From contig NZ_RKST01000019.1 of assembly GCF_003934165.1 (NCBI RefSeq), forward strand, positions 1 through 64,000: a stretch of 64,000 nucleotides of DNA, read 5' to 3'. The DNA comes from Borborobacter arsenicus. Lineage in GTDB: Bacteria > Pseudomonadota > Alphaproteobacteria > Rhizobiales > Rhizobiaceae. Positions within the stretch are counted from its first letter, which is position 1; each line of letters begins with the position of its first letter. The notes under the pieces were generated by a model. The model worked only from the letters and a program-made list of their open reading frames with translations, was not told where the DNA came from and ran no database searches. This document shows, piece by piece, positions 36,601-45,916 of this stretch. The position numbers and the translations under genes were made by a program.

Positions 36601-38847
36601 CTATGCGGCGGCCACGATTCCGAGCCGCTGCAGCGCCATTTGTCTGACCGCGGCATAGTCGATCCGTCCGGAATCGAGCCGGGGCAGGTCCGCGATCGTG
36701 ATGATGTCATGCGGGATTAACCGGTCGCTCGCCCCGGCAAGCCTGCCGAATTGCCGCAGCAGATCGGGCTCGTCGGCGGTGGTGACCAGCGTGACCTGTT
36801 CGCCCTTGTGCTTATCGGGAACGGCGATGGCCGCATGCTGGCCATCGGGCCAGAGCTGACAGGCAAGGGCTTCGACCGCGTCGAGGGAAACGATCTCGCC
36901 GCCGACGCTGGCAATGCGCCCGGCGCGGCCCATCACGGTCAGGAATCCTTCGCGGTCGACGTCGACGATATCGCCGGTGTCGTGCCAGCCATCGCCCAAA
37001 GCCTGGAGCACGCCGGGTTGCGAGGCGCGCATATAGCCGAGCATCAGATTGGGCCCCTGGATCAGCAGGCGACCGGCCTGCGGGATGCCGCTGACCGGTT
37101 CAAGCTTCATGCGCATGCCCGGAAGCAGACGGCCGGCCGTGCCCTCCCGGTTGTGGGTGGCGGTGTTGATGGAAACGACAGGAGCAGCCTCGGTCAGGCC
37201 AAAACCTTCCACGATGCGCGCGCCAAAGCGCTCACGCCAGATGCGCCGGGTCTCGTCATCGACAGTTCCGGTGCCGACCATGGCGAAACGCAGGCCCGAA
37301 AGGTTGAAGTTTTCCGCAAGCCGGCCATGGGCGGCGAGGGACGTGTCGTTGCCCAGGATGATGCTTGGCCTGATCTTTGCCGCAATGGCTGCTTCCCGCT
37401 GCGAACCGAGGGCTTCGCGGTCAAGCAGAAGCCTGGCTCCCGCCAGAAGCGGCAGGACAATGCCGCCGGTGAGGCTGAAGGTGCGCGATACAGGCAGGAG
37501 GTTGAGCAGGCTGTCGTCAAGACCGATGCTGAGGCGCGCCTCAAGCTGGCGGGCATTGGCCAGAAGATTGGCGTGCGACAGCACGACCGCCTTGGGATCC
37601 GCCTCCCGGCCGGAAGTGAACAGAATTGCGGCCGGCGTCGCCGCTTCCTGGCGCATATGGACGGGCCACCACCACAAGGCTGCCGCCACGAGTTTTTCAG
37701 CGATCGTGATGTTCTTGCGGACGTCTTCCAGCCAGACGAACTTTGCACCGCCTTTTTCTGCCGCCTCAACGGCTTGCGAGAGGCCGGCATTGGCAATGAA
37801 GCTGCGTGAGGAGACGACGGTGCGCACAAGCGCGGTGCGAATGGCGGTGGTGATGCCGGCTGATTGCGTCTCGGGCTTGATCATTGCCGCAACGCGGTCG
37901 CCGGACCAGAGCGCAAGGAGCGAGACTACCATGTCGGCAGTGTTCGGCAGCAGCACGCCGACGGCTTCGCCCGGCGCGGTCACGGAGGCAAAGCGATGGC
38001 CAAATGTGCGGGCGCCGACAAAAAGCTGCCTGTAGCTCAGCGTTGCGTGCATCCGGCCCGATTCGGCTTGCTCAAAGCTCTCGACGATCGGGTGGTGTGG
38101 GCCATAGCGGAAGGCTGCGTCGCGGAGTGCCAGGAACAGGCTGCGCTTTGGATCGGGTGCGGCAAGGCGAGCTTCCGCCAGGCGGTCGAACAGGGCATTC
38201 GATGCGCGAGCTGGCTGCTTGATACTGAGCGCCATCAGCTCGGCGATGGTTATCGGCTCCAGCGTATTGACGGAAAGGCGCGGGAAAAGCCGCCTGCGCC
38301 CGTCTGTCGCCCTGCTGCGGGAAAAAGGCAGATATCGCGCCTCGCCGACGAATATCGGCACAACCTTCGCATCGGCCCGCAGCGCGATGCGTGCCACGGC
38401 ACGAAATAGCCGATAGGTCTTTGTGTCGGGCTCGATGGTGTCGGGCAGGTAGACGGCAAGGCGGCCCCTGCCTTTCAGGACGCGCACCAGGCGCCGGCTG
38501 ACGAAGACATGCTCGGCCTTGAAGACGATGGTGCGGGCGAGGGCCCGCCATGGCTCCAGCCAGGGCGAGCGTGCGGATTCATCGTCGAGGATATGCAGCG
38601 TATCCTCCGGCAGCAGTGAAAGCATCAGGGCCGGATCGAGACGGGATTGATGCGTGATCGCGTAGATGACGGGGGTCTGCACCGCGCGCGCAGCGCGGAC
38701 TTTTCGGTCGCGGATGCGATAGACGAGCTTCAGCGGCACATAAAGCAGTGCCTGGCGAAACCCCAGTCGAAGTCGGACAATCTGGAGAATGGCCACAGCC
38801 AGATAGGCTGCGACGATACCCAGCGCGATGCTGCTGGCAAGGATCAT
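36601..38847 (-). CDS. Fused 1-acyltransferase / AMP-dependent acyl-ACP(CoA) ligase
   Basis: 748 residues resembling E. coli Aas. An N-terminal membrane segment is followed by a PlsC-like domain with HQSRLD (His66, Asp71; the H-x4-D motif), then an acyl-adenylate-forming domain: a divergent P-loop ILFTSGREADPKAV (usual form TSGTTGxPK), EGFGLTEAAPV and GWHDTGDIVDVDREGFL. Probably reacylates lysophospholipids or activates free fatty acids. Located tail-to-tail with pssA, so it joins a phospholipid cluster. GGGGAG precedes the ATG. Confidence 0.82.
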   Translation of the reverse strand: MILASSIALGIVAAYLAVAILQIVRLRLGFRQALLYVPLKLVYRIRDRKVRAARAVQTPVIYAITHQSRLDPALMLSLLPEDTLHILDDESARSPWLEPWRALARTIVFKAEHVFVSRRLVRVLKGRGRLAVYLPDTIEPDTKTYRLFRAVARIALRADAKVVPIFVGEARYLPFSRSRATDGRRRLFPRLSVNTLEPITIAELMALSIKQPARASNALFDRLAEARLAAPDPKRSLFLALRDAAFRYGPHHPIVESFEQAESGRMHATLSYRQLFVGARTFGHRFASVTAPGEAVGVLLPNTADMVVSLLALWSGDRVAAMIKPETQSAGITTAIRTALVRTVVSSRSFIANAGLSQAVEAAEKGGAKFVWLEDVRKNITIAEKLVAAALWWWPVHMRQEAATPAAILFTSGREADPKAVVLSHANLLANARQLEARLSIGLDDSLLNLLPVSRTFSLTGGIVLPLLAGARLLLDREALGSQREAAIAAKIRPSIILGNDTSLAAHGRLAENFNLSGLRFAMVGTGTVDDETRRIWRERFGARIVEGFGLTEAAPVVSINTATHNREGTAGRLLPGMRMKLEPVSGIPQAGRLLIQGPNLMLGYMRASQPGVLQALGDGWHDTGDIVDVDREGFLTVMGRAGRIASVGGEIVSLDAVEALACQLWPDGQHAAIAVPDKHKGEQVTLVTTADEPDLLRQFGRLAGASDRLIPHDIITIADLPRLDSGRIDYAAVRQMALQRLGIVAAA

Positions 38848-38993
38848 GCCGCACTCCCCATGCGTGTCCTACTTGCGGTTCTCGCGACCGCCTGGGATGA
38901 GAAAACTAGACGAAGGTGCGCGAAGGTCAATGCAGGCATTTTCATTCACCAGGCGGACATTCCAAGAATGTTGGGTGGCCTTCTTGCCTGCGC

Positions 38994-39023
38994 AAAGAAA
39001 AAAGCCGGCGCGAGGCCGGCTTT
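38994..39023 (-). terminator. Rho-independent terminator (minus strand)
   Basis: Perfect 9-bp stem AAAGCCGGC (39001-39009) / GCCGGCTTT (39015-39023) with a 5-base loop. On the minus strand it runs into TTTTTTCTTT; on the plus strand there is no T run, so it terminates minus-strand transcription. No minus-strand protein gene precedes it. Confidence 0.85.
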
Positions 39024-39075
39024 GAGTAAGGGTTGGACGGGTGAGGGGGATGGGGGGTGGTGTACCCGTCCGCCA
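38994..39075 (-). ncRNA. Candidate stress-induced small RNA with C-rich loop
   Basis: About 80-nt transcript predicted from an EcfG-type promoter to a strong terminator. The first hairpin is an 8-bp perfect stem (39064-39071 with 39035-39042) that exposes a 21-base loop containing CACCCCCC and TCCCCC, anti-Shine-Dalgarno-like sequences typical of trans-acting small RNAs of Rhizobiales. The second hairpin is the terminator. No start codon with a ribosome site lies inside. Possibly related to EcfG-controlled RNAs (EcsR/GsrN-like); that relation is inferred from promoter type and structure only. Confidence 0.65.
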
Positions 39076-39079
39076 AGAG

Positions 39080-39104
39080 AACGCACGGGAGGCAAAAGGG
39101 TTCC
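39080..39104 (-). promoter_or_regulatory. EcfG-type (general stress response) promoter
   Basis: On the minus strand: GGAAC (39104-39100), 16-base spacer, CGTT (39083-39080), the consensus of the alphaproteobacterial general-stress sigma factor EcfG. Transcription should start near 39073-39075. Confidence 0.65.
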
Positions 39105-39112
39105 CGCAATTA

Positions 39113-39375
39113 GGGTCAGGACCTATTAATATGATCGAAAATGGCGCCTGAAACGGCGATGAGATGCCAGGAGAAGCCCGCCGGTCGATGTGGTTCATCG
39201 GCCAAGGGCCTCGACGCCGCAGCTCGAAGCCGTTTCGGCGTCCTTCGGATGTGGTCCCTCTGGCCGGCTACTTTGTTGAAAAGGCTTGAAAATGACGACA
39301 TTTCCTGCGCCTTTTCTCCTCGTATCCAGCCAGATGGTCTCACACCATTTCGACCAGATTAACAGGTCCTGACCC
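39113..39375. mobile_element. MITE with TA target duplication (IS630/mariner-like)
   Basis: Terminal inverted repeats start GGGTCAGGACCT (39113 onwards; complement ending at 39375); over 20 terminal bases they differ at 2 positions. TA flanks both ends (39111-39112, 39376-39377), the target duplication of IS630/Tc1/mariner elements. The 263-bp interior has no transposase, so it would be non-autonomous. Short frames inside on both strands lack ribosome sites. Confidence 0.75.
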
Positions 39376-39380
39376 TAGCT

Positions 39381-39575
39381 TCAGCGCATCAAGCCATGCG
39401 TGGCCGTCGAGCCTTCATTCCAGTCGCGCCCCGCATGTGAAAAGACTGCGGCGAGCACGATCGTGCCGCCGAAGAGATTGGCCGCCGGCGGAATTTCCGC
39501 CAGAAATGACGGAAGCCAGGGCGAATGACGCACCGAACGCCGCAAGCAGCGCGGCGTCGCGGATCGATATTTCAC
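39381..39575 (-). pseudogene. C-terminal remnant of an EamA/DMT transporter
   Basis: The last 40 codons read FLAEIPPAANLFGGTIVLAAV then a short tail to a stop at 39381, very like the final helix of EamA-type transporters (GExPxxxxxxGGxxxLxAV). The preceding membrane-like residues (DAALLAAFGASFALASVI) are in another frame, so the fragment is frameshifted and has no N-terminal part. It starts 3 bases from the MITE's right TA. Confidence 0.45.
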
Positions 39576-39657
39576 AACACCCGCCTGGTTGCCTTACTTG
39601 GGCAAGGCAGGCACATGCGTGGTAGAGTGGCTTCCCGCGCATGTGAGAGGTTAACCC

Positions 39658-40185
<528 letters not shown>

Positions 40186-40213
40186 GGCCGGGCGGGGTGT
40201 TGGCCGGAAAAGG

Positions 40214-40843
40214 TCAATTCGCGGCGAAGCAGTAGAAAAGACCGTCGCCGCCGGTTCCCTTCAACGCATCCTGGCTGCAGCCGCCGCGCGATGCATGCGA
40301 AGAGTTCCACGATTTCGCTGGGGGAGAATCATCGAGCCCCATGCGGTCGTGGTGGCCCATCATTGCAGCCCCTTCGGTTCCGTCCATGCTCCAGTCGCCG
40401 CAGGTCTGGTCGGCGGCCTTGGTGCCGTCCGGCATCGATCCGGTCAGGATATCGTGCCGATTGGGCTCGTCGCCGCGACCGTTGATGACGGTGCCCTTCT
40501 CATCGAGCGCCGTCTGCTTGTTGATGCCGTTGGCATCGCTGTGCAGCGAGGCGACATCGTCGGCAATCTTTTCGCCCTTGGCGTTGAACCAGGGGCCAGC
40601 GCCTATGCGGTCGCGCGCGTCGGTGTCACTGGTCGAAAGATAGGCATGCCAGGTCTTGCCTGAGCTGCCGGCAGCTTCTGCCAGTTGCTGGCAATGGGCA
40701 TCGGCGCCTGCAAGGCCGCCCAGATTGGCGCCCTTGCCCGGCCCCTGGCTGGTGACGAAGAAACTCATCGACGTGTCTTGCGCGCTGGCCGCCGACATCA
40801 TGGCCGCAATGCCTGCGGCCGCTAGAACAGCAAGATGTTTCAC
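40214..40843 (-). CDS. Secreted lectin-like protein
   Basis: 209-residue exported protein. The start is a GTG at 40843 with an excellent GGGAGGA site 6-7 bases upstream; no ATG fits. Signal peptide (VKHLAVLAAAGIAAMMSAAS, cut after SAQ). The mature domain resembles the C-type lectin/endostatin-like fold seen in bacterial secreted proteins: ADAHCQQLAEAAGS, WHAYLSTSDTDARDRIG, GPWFNAKGEKIADD, CGDWSMDG, and GGCSQDAL with GLFYCFA. Four cysteines would form two disulfides. Ligand unknown. Confidence 0.72.
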   Translation of the reverse strand: MKHLAVLAAAGIAAMMSAASAQDTSMSFFVTSQGPGKGANLGGLAGADAHCQQLAEAAGSSGKTWHAYLSTSDTDARDRIGAGPWFNAKGEKIADDVASLHSDANGINKQTALDEKGTVINGRGDEPNRHDILTGSMPDGTKAADQTCGDWSMDGTEGAAMMGHHDRMGLDDSPPAKSWNSSHASRGGCSQDALKGTGGDGLFYCFAAN

Positions 40844-40952
40844 GGATTTCCTCCCGGTTTTCGGTCCCCACCCGGAAGAAAACGTTAGGGCGCACCTACA
40901 TAAGCAGCCAATCACAACCCCGTGTTGAAGATGTGAACGGTGCGCGGCCGGA

Positions 40953-41714
40953 CTACTCCGGCATCCGGTAGGAGACCCAGCGCTGCGGCTTGGCCTGGAA
41001 AATCCGGCCGGTTTCCGTCAGTTCAGGGCTCGCCAGCGGCAAAATATTGGCCGCGATCTCGGATGGGTGCGGCAGCGTGGCCGGATCTTCGCCGGGCGCC
41101 GCCTGCGCACGCATGGCTGTGCGGGTGCGGCCCGGATCGACGCAATTGACCCTGAGCTTCATGTTCCGGGTTTCGTCGGCCCAGGAGCGCCCCAGCGCCT
41201 CGACCGCGGCCTTGGAGGCGGCATAGGGCGCCCAGAAGGCACGGGCGGAATGGGCTGCTCCCGAAGACAACAGGATGGCGCGCCCGGCATCCGAAAGCCG
41301 CAGCAGGGGATCGACCGAGCGGATCAACCGCCAGGTTGCGGTGACATTGACGGCCATGACCTTGTCGAACACCTTGGCCTCGACATGGCCAATAGGGGCG
41401 ATGACGCCAAGCACGCCGGCATTGGCAACGAGAATGTCGAGCTTGCCCCAGCGGTCGTTGATGGCGCCGCCGAGCCGGTCGATGCCCTGCATGTCGGTGA
41501 GGTCGAGCGGCACCAGCGTCGCCTCGCCACGCCCGGTCCTGGCTCTCTCCGCCTTGATCTCGTCGTCGAGTTCCTCAAGGCCGCCAACGGTGCGGGCAAC
41601 GGCGATGACATGGGCTCCCGCCGCCGCCATCTGCCTGGCGATGTGATAGCCGATGCCACGCGATGCACCAGTGACCAGCGCTATACGGTTGGAAAGGTCG
41701 GGAGCAGGGGTCAT
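40953..41714 (-). CDS. Short-chain dehydrogenase/reductase
   Basis: 253-residue classical SDR. NAD(P) motif TGASRGIG, NAG in VANAGVLG, catalytic Ser in LLSSGAAHS, Tyr-x3-Lys in YAASKAAVEALG, and DPGRTRTAM after it. Cofactor likely NADP because of Arg after the glycine motif. Substrate unknown. In this order an SDR gene commonly lies near purF, as here. Confidence 0.9.
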   Translation of the reverse strand: MTPAPDLSNRIALVTGASRGIGYHIARQMAAAGAHVIAVARTVGGLEELDDEIKAERARTGRGEATLVPLDLTDMQGIDRLGGAINDRWGKLDILVANAGVLGVIAPIGHVEAKVFDKVMAVNVTATWRLIRSVDPLLRLSDAGRAILLSSGAAHSARAFWAPYAASKAAVEALGRSWADETRNMKLRVNCVDPGRTRTAMRAQAAPGEDPATLPHPSEIAANILPLASPELTETGRIFQAKPQRWVSYRMPE

Positions 41715-41877
41715 AAGGATTTCCAGTTCGAATATGCGGTATCAGATAGGACGAAACCGCAAAATAAGGAACCCTGCAACGGCTGATCCATTTTGCCCCA
41801 GTGCGGGGGATTCCCGGTGCATCGGGACGGACCGCGATGCCCCTGGAACAGACAATTTATCGCAGGAGGGGAAATCC

Positions 41878-42303
41878 ATGAGCAGAACCGTTGCAATCCT
41901 GATCGCAAGGCTGATCTTCGCCGGCATTTTTGCCATGGCGGCAGCATTCAAATTCGCCGGAATGGCAGACACTGCCGCTTACATCGCTGCGGCCGGCTTT
42001 CCGTTTCCATTGCTGCTGGCGTGGCTCGCGGCGTTCTTCGAGCTTGCGCTGGTGCTTGCCTTCCTGACCGGAGCGTATTTTTCCGAGGCGGCACTTTTGG
42101 CCGGTGTCTATGTAATCTTCCTGGCCTTTGCCTTCCACGGCCCATCACATTGGCAAGGCAATCAGGCCGAGTTCGGCTTCTTTGTCGACCACTTCACCTT
42201 CCTGGCCGGCCTGCTCTTCGCGGCCGTGCACGGGCCGGGCGAAAAGCTGGCGTTGCACAATGGCTTGATCTGGAAAGGCGAATCCGTTTCTGGCCGACTC
42301 TGA
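41878..42303 (+). CDS. DoxX-family membrane protein
   Basis: 141 residues with four hydrophobic segments. RLIFAGIFAMAAAFKFAG and AWLAAFFELALVLAFLTG match the DoxX (quinol oxidase subunit-like) family; HGPSHWQGNQAEFGFFVDH keeps its polar loop. AGGAGGGG lies 7 bases before the ATG. May modulate membrane redox or oxidative stress resistance; unproven. Convergent with purF. Confidence 0.82.
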   Translation: MSRTVAILIARLIFAGIFAMAAAFKFAGMADTAAYIAAAGFPFPLLLAWLAAFFELALVLAFLTGAYFSEAALLAGVYVIFLAFAFHGPSHWQGNQAEFGFFVDHFTFLAGLLFAAVHGPGEKLALHNGLIWKGESVSGRL

Positions 42304-42353
42304 GCCAGTGATCGCACCAGACCCAAACCTGAATTTTGAATTGAACCTAACGC

Positions 42354-43835
42354 CTATGTTCCGCTCGACGCCAGTAGCGAAAGGGTGCGGACATTGTCGG
42401 CCCCTTCATGGTCCAGAAGTCGGGTCGGATAGTCGGTGGTGAAGCAGGCATCGCAAAATTGCGGCTGGTCGTTCTCGCGCCTTGCCTCACCGACCGCGCG
42501 GTAGAGCCCGTCGATCGACAGGAAACCGAGCGAATCGACACGGATAAATTCCGCCATGTCCTCGATAGACATGCGCGAGGCCAGCAGCTTGGTGGTTTCC
42601 GGCGTATCGACGCCGTAGAAGCAGGAGGAGCGCGTCGGCGGGGAGGCGATGCGCATATGCACCTCCCTTGCGCCGGCATCGCGCACCATCTGCACGATCT
42701 TCTGGCTGGTGGTGCCGCGCACGATGGAATCGTCCACCAGCACCACGCGCTTGCCCTCGATCATGCGGCGATTGGCATTGTGCTTGAGCTTGACGCCCAT
42801 ATGGCGGATCGAATCGGTCGGCTGGATGAAGGTGCGGCCGACATAGTGGTTGCGGATGATGCCGAGCTCGAAGGGCAGGCCCGCTTGCTGGGCAAAGCCG
42901 ATGGCTGCCGGGGTGCCGCTGTCGGGCACCGGAACGACGATATCGGCCTCGACCGGATTTTCCAGCGCCAGCTCCATGCCGATACGCTTGCGCACATCAT
43001 AGACGTTGCGGCCTTCGACGGAGGAGTCCGGGCGGGCGAAATAGACATATTCGAAGATGCAGAAGCGCGGCTTCTGCGGCTCGAACGGGAAGATGCTCTC
43101 GATGCCCTTGGGTGTTACGATGATCATTTCGCCCGGCTTGACGTCGCGCACGAAGCGCGCGCCGATAATGTCGAGGGCAACCGTTTCGGATGCCAGGATC
43201 CAGGCGCCGTCGAGATCGCCCAGCACCAACGGGCGGATGCCGAGCGGGTCGCGGCAGCCGATCATCTTCTTGGACGTTAGCGCCACCAGCGAGAACGCGC
43301 CTTCGAGCGCACGCACCGCCTCGATGAAGCGACTGTTGACATCCTTCTCGCGGCTGGTGGCGACCAGATGCAGGATGGTCTCGGTGTCGGAGGTGGAAGA
43401 GAAGATCGCGCCTTGCTTCTGCAGCGTGCGCTGGACAGTCATGGCATTGGTGATGTTGCCGTTATGGGCAATGGCGAACCCACCATCGGCAAGTTCGGCA
43501 AAGAGCGGCTGCACATTGCGCAGGCCCGAGCCGCCTGTGGTGGCATAGCGCGTATGGCCGATGGCGCGGTTGCCCTTGAGGCTGTCGAGCACGCGCGGCT
43601 TGGTGAAGGTATCGCCAATCAGCCCGACATGGCGTTCGACATGGAACTGGCTGCCATCATAGGAGACGATGCCGGCCGCTTCCTGGCCGCGATGTTGGAG
43701 CGCGTGCAGGCCGAGCGTGACGATTGCCGCAGCATCCTGCCGGCCGAAAATGCCGAACACACCGCATTCGTCGTGGAAATGATCGTCGGCCTCACCTTGG
43801 AGGACGTCTGCATGTGCCATGGGGCGCACTCTCAT
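42354..43835 (-). CDS. purF: Amidophosphoribosyltransferase
   Basis: First committed enzyme of purine synthesis, making phosphoribosylamine from PRPP and glutamine; 493 residues. The N-terminal propeptide is removed before nucleophile Cys24 (DECGVFGIF). HNGNITNA belongs to the glutaminase domain; VLVDDSIVRGTTSQK is the PRPP loop. Start at 43835; an ATG at 43820 with a weak GAGAG upstream is an equal alternative. Last gene of the dnaB-radA-cvpA-purF run. Confidence 0.96.
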   Translation of the reverse strand: MRVRPMAHADVLQGEADDHFHDECGVFGIFGRQDAAAIVTLGLHALQHRGQEAAGIVSYDGSQFHVERHVGLIGDTFTKPRVLDSLKGNRAIGHTRYATTGGSGLRNVQPLFAELADGGFAIAHNGNITNAMTVQRTLQKQGAIFSSTSDTETILHLVATSREKDVNSRFIEAVRALEGAFSLVALTSKKMIGCRDPLGIRPLVLGDLDGAWILASETVALDIIGARFVRDVKPGEMIIVTPKGIESIFPFEPQKPRFCIFEYVYFARPDSSVEGRNVYDVRKRIGMELALENPVEADIVVPVPDSGTPAAIGFAQQAGLPFELGIIRNHYVGRTFIQPTDSIRHMGVKLKHNANRRMIEGKRVVLVDDSIVRGTTSQKIVQMVRDAGAREVHMRIASPPTRSSCFYGVDTPETTKLLASRMSIEDMAEFIRVDSLGFLSIDGLYRAVGEARRENDQPQFCDACFTTDYPTRLLDHEGADNVRTLSLLASSGT

Positions 43836-43877
43836 CAGAAAGCCATCATATAGGGCAGCAGAAAGCCGTGCGCCATA

Positions 43878-44480
43878 TCAATTGTCCGCTGGAGCCTCTT
43901 CGGACGGTGGCGTCTCGGCTGGTGGTGTCGTGGTTTCGGCCGGCGGTGCCTCACCCGTTTCGGGCACCTGATCCGGCTGCAACCGCTTCAGGATCGAGTT
44001 TTCGGGATCGTCCGGCAGCATGCTTTCAAGTTTTGCGCCGATGCTTTCGAGCAGTGGCTTGGATTTGGCTTCCGCGATCCAGGCCGGCGGATTGGAGCCG
44101 ACCAGCCAGTTGAAGAACAGAAGGCCCACGGCCACGACAAGGATGCCGCGTGCCGCGCCATAGAGAAAGCCGAGCGTGCGGTCGAGCGCGCCGACACGGC
44201 TATCGATGATGAAATCGGCGATCTTCATGGTGATGACCGTCACCACGATGAGCGCGACGATGAAGACAATCGCCGCCGCAGCACCCATCGCCAGCTTCTC
44301 ATTGTCGATATAGGGCTGCACATAGGGCAGCACGGCCGGGTAGAAGAAATAGGCAGCAATTGCCGCCGCAACCCATGACGCGATTGAAAGCACCTCGCGT
44401 GAGAAGCCGCGCACCATGGCAAGCATCGCCGAAACGAGGGTGAAGCCGACGAGAATTCCGTCAAGCAGCGTAATCGGCAT
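43878..44480 (-). CDS. cvpA: CvpA-family membrane protein
   Basis: 200 residues with four membrane segments in the first 130, then a Pro/Glu-rich soluble tail. LLDGILVGFTLVSAMLAMVRGF and ALDRTLGFLYGAARG are CvpA hallmarks. In E. coli it is needed for colicin V production and lies before purF as here; a role in envelope homeostasis is reported. 38 bases after radA. Confidence 0.9.
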   Translation of the reverse strand: MPITLLDGILVGFTLVSAMLAMVRGFSREVLSIASWVAAAIAAYFFYPAVLPYVQPYIDNEKLAMGAAAAIVFIVALIVVTVITMKIADFIIDSRVGALDRTLGFLYGAARGILVVAVGLLFFNWLVGSNPPAWIAEAKSKPLLESIGAKLESMLPDDPENSILKRLQPDQVPETGEAPPAETTTPPAETPPSEEAPADN

Positions 44481-44518
44481 GTCGTTCCCACTCCATCATG
44501 ACGCCTGCGATGGTCCGG

Positions 44519-45916
44519 TCAGTCGTCTGCGTTCCGGCGCAGCGATCCCGCAATCCGCACCACAAGATCGGTGAGCGTCGCCGGCTGAAACGCACGGGAC
44601 CCGATGCCCCCGGATATTTCCTCGCTGCCCTTGGGCAGAACCGCCTCTCCAAAACCCAGCTTTTCGGCTTCCTTGAGACGCTGCTGCGCATGCGCAACCG
44701 GCCTTATGGCGCCTGAAAGGCTGATTTCGCCGAAATAGACGCAATCTGCCGGAAGGGCAAGACCGGTAAGCGACGAAACCAGGGCCGCCGCGACCGCGAG
44801 ATCGGCCGCCGGTTCGGAAATGCGGTAGCCGCCGGCGACGTTGAGATAGACATCGTGGGTGGCAAAGCGCACGCCGCAATGGGCCTCCAGCACCGCAAGC
44901 ACCATGGCAAGGCGCGGGCTGTCCCAGCCGACGACGGCGCGGCGCGGCGTGCCCAGCGGCGAGGGCGCGACCAGCGCCTGGATCTCGACCAGGACCGGGC
45001 GCGTGCCCTCCATGCCGGCAAAAACGGCAGCCCCCGGCGATTTGGCATGGCGCTCGCCGAGGAACAATTCGGATGGGTTGGACACTTCGCGCAGGCCCTT
45101 GTCCGACATCTCGAACACGCCGATCTCGTCGGTCGGGCCGAAGCGGTTCTTGACCGTGCGCAGGATGCGGTAGTGATGGCCGCCTTCGCCTTCGAAATAG
45201 AGCACGCCGTCGACCATGTGCTCGACCACGCGGGGGCCGGCGATCTGCCCTTCCTTGGTGACATGGCCGACCAGCACGATGGCCGCACCGGTGGATTTGG
45301 CGTAGCGGATCAGCGCCTGCGCCGAGGAACGGACCTGGGTGACCGTGCCCGGCGCCGATTCGGCCATGTCGGTCCATAGCGTCTGGATCGAATCGAGGAT
45401 GACGAGGTCGGGCCGCTTGCCTTCGGCAATGGTTGCCAGAATGTCCTCTACATTGGTTTCGGCAGCAAGCTCCACCGCCGAATCGGCAACGCCGAGCCGC
45501 TGGGCGCGCAGCCTGATCTGGGCTACCGCCTCTTCGCCTGAGACATAGACGATGCGGTGGCCCTTGCCGGCAAGGGCGGCCGCGGCCTGGGTGAGCAGGG
45601 TCGATTTACCGATGCCCGGATCGCCGCCGACCAGCAGGGCCGAGCCGCGCACGAAGCCGCCGCCGGTGGCACGGTCAAGCTCGCCGATTCCGCTGGCGAT
45701 GCGCGGCGCATCCTCGATCTCGCCCGACAGGGTGGTCAGCGTGACCGGGCGGCCCTTGCGGGCGCTGCGCATTGCCGCCGGCCCGCTGCCGATGCCGCCC
45801 GAGGTGCCTTCCTCGATCAGCGTGTTCCATTCGCCGCAGGCGTCGCATTTGCCGGCCCAGCGCGTGTGGACCGTGCCGCAATTCTGGCAGATGAACTGGG
45901 TGCGGGTTTTAGCCAT
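44519..45916 (-). CDS. radA: DNA repair protein RadA/Sms
   Basis: Recombination ATPase that drives branch migration and fork processing; 465 residues. Zinc ribbon Cys10, 13, 24 and 27; Walker A GGDPGIGKST at 97-106; the RadA-specific KNRFG motif; a C-terminal Lon-protease-like domain (GTPRRAVVGWDSPRLAM onwards). The start codon and the 22 bases upstream coincide with a copy of half of the palindromic repeat seen at 27613, so the ribosome site is unusual (CCTGCCGG instead of GGAGG). Confidence 0.95.
   Translation of the reverse strand: MAKTRTQFICQNCGTVHTRWAGKCDACGEWNTLIEEGTSGGIGSGPAAMRSARKGRPVTLTTLSGEIEDAPRIASGIGELDRATGGGFVRGSALLVGGDPGIGKSTLLTQAAAALAGKGHRIVYVSGEEAVAQIRLRAQRLGVADSAVELAAETNVEDILATIAEGKRPDLVILDSIQTLWTDMAESAPGTVTQVRSSAQALIRYAKSTGAAIVLVGHVTKEGQIAGPRVVEHMVDGVLYFEGEGGHHYRILRTVKNRFGPTDEIGVFEMSDKGLREVSNPSELFLGERHAKSPGAAVFAGMEGTRPVLVEIQALVAPSPLGTPRRAVVGWDSPRLAMVLAVLEAHCGVRFATHDVYLNVAGGYRISEPAADLAVAAALVSSLTGLALPADCVYFGEISLSGAIRPVAHAQQRLKEAEKLGFGEAVLPKGSEEISGGIGSRAFQPATLTDLVVRIAGSLRRNADD

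Noticed and set aside
39116-39343. 75-codon minus-strand frame inside the MITE
   Set aside because: No ribosome site, no similarity recognised to transposases, and it reads through the element's terminal region.
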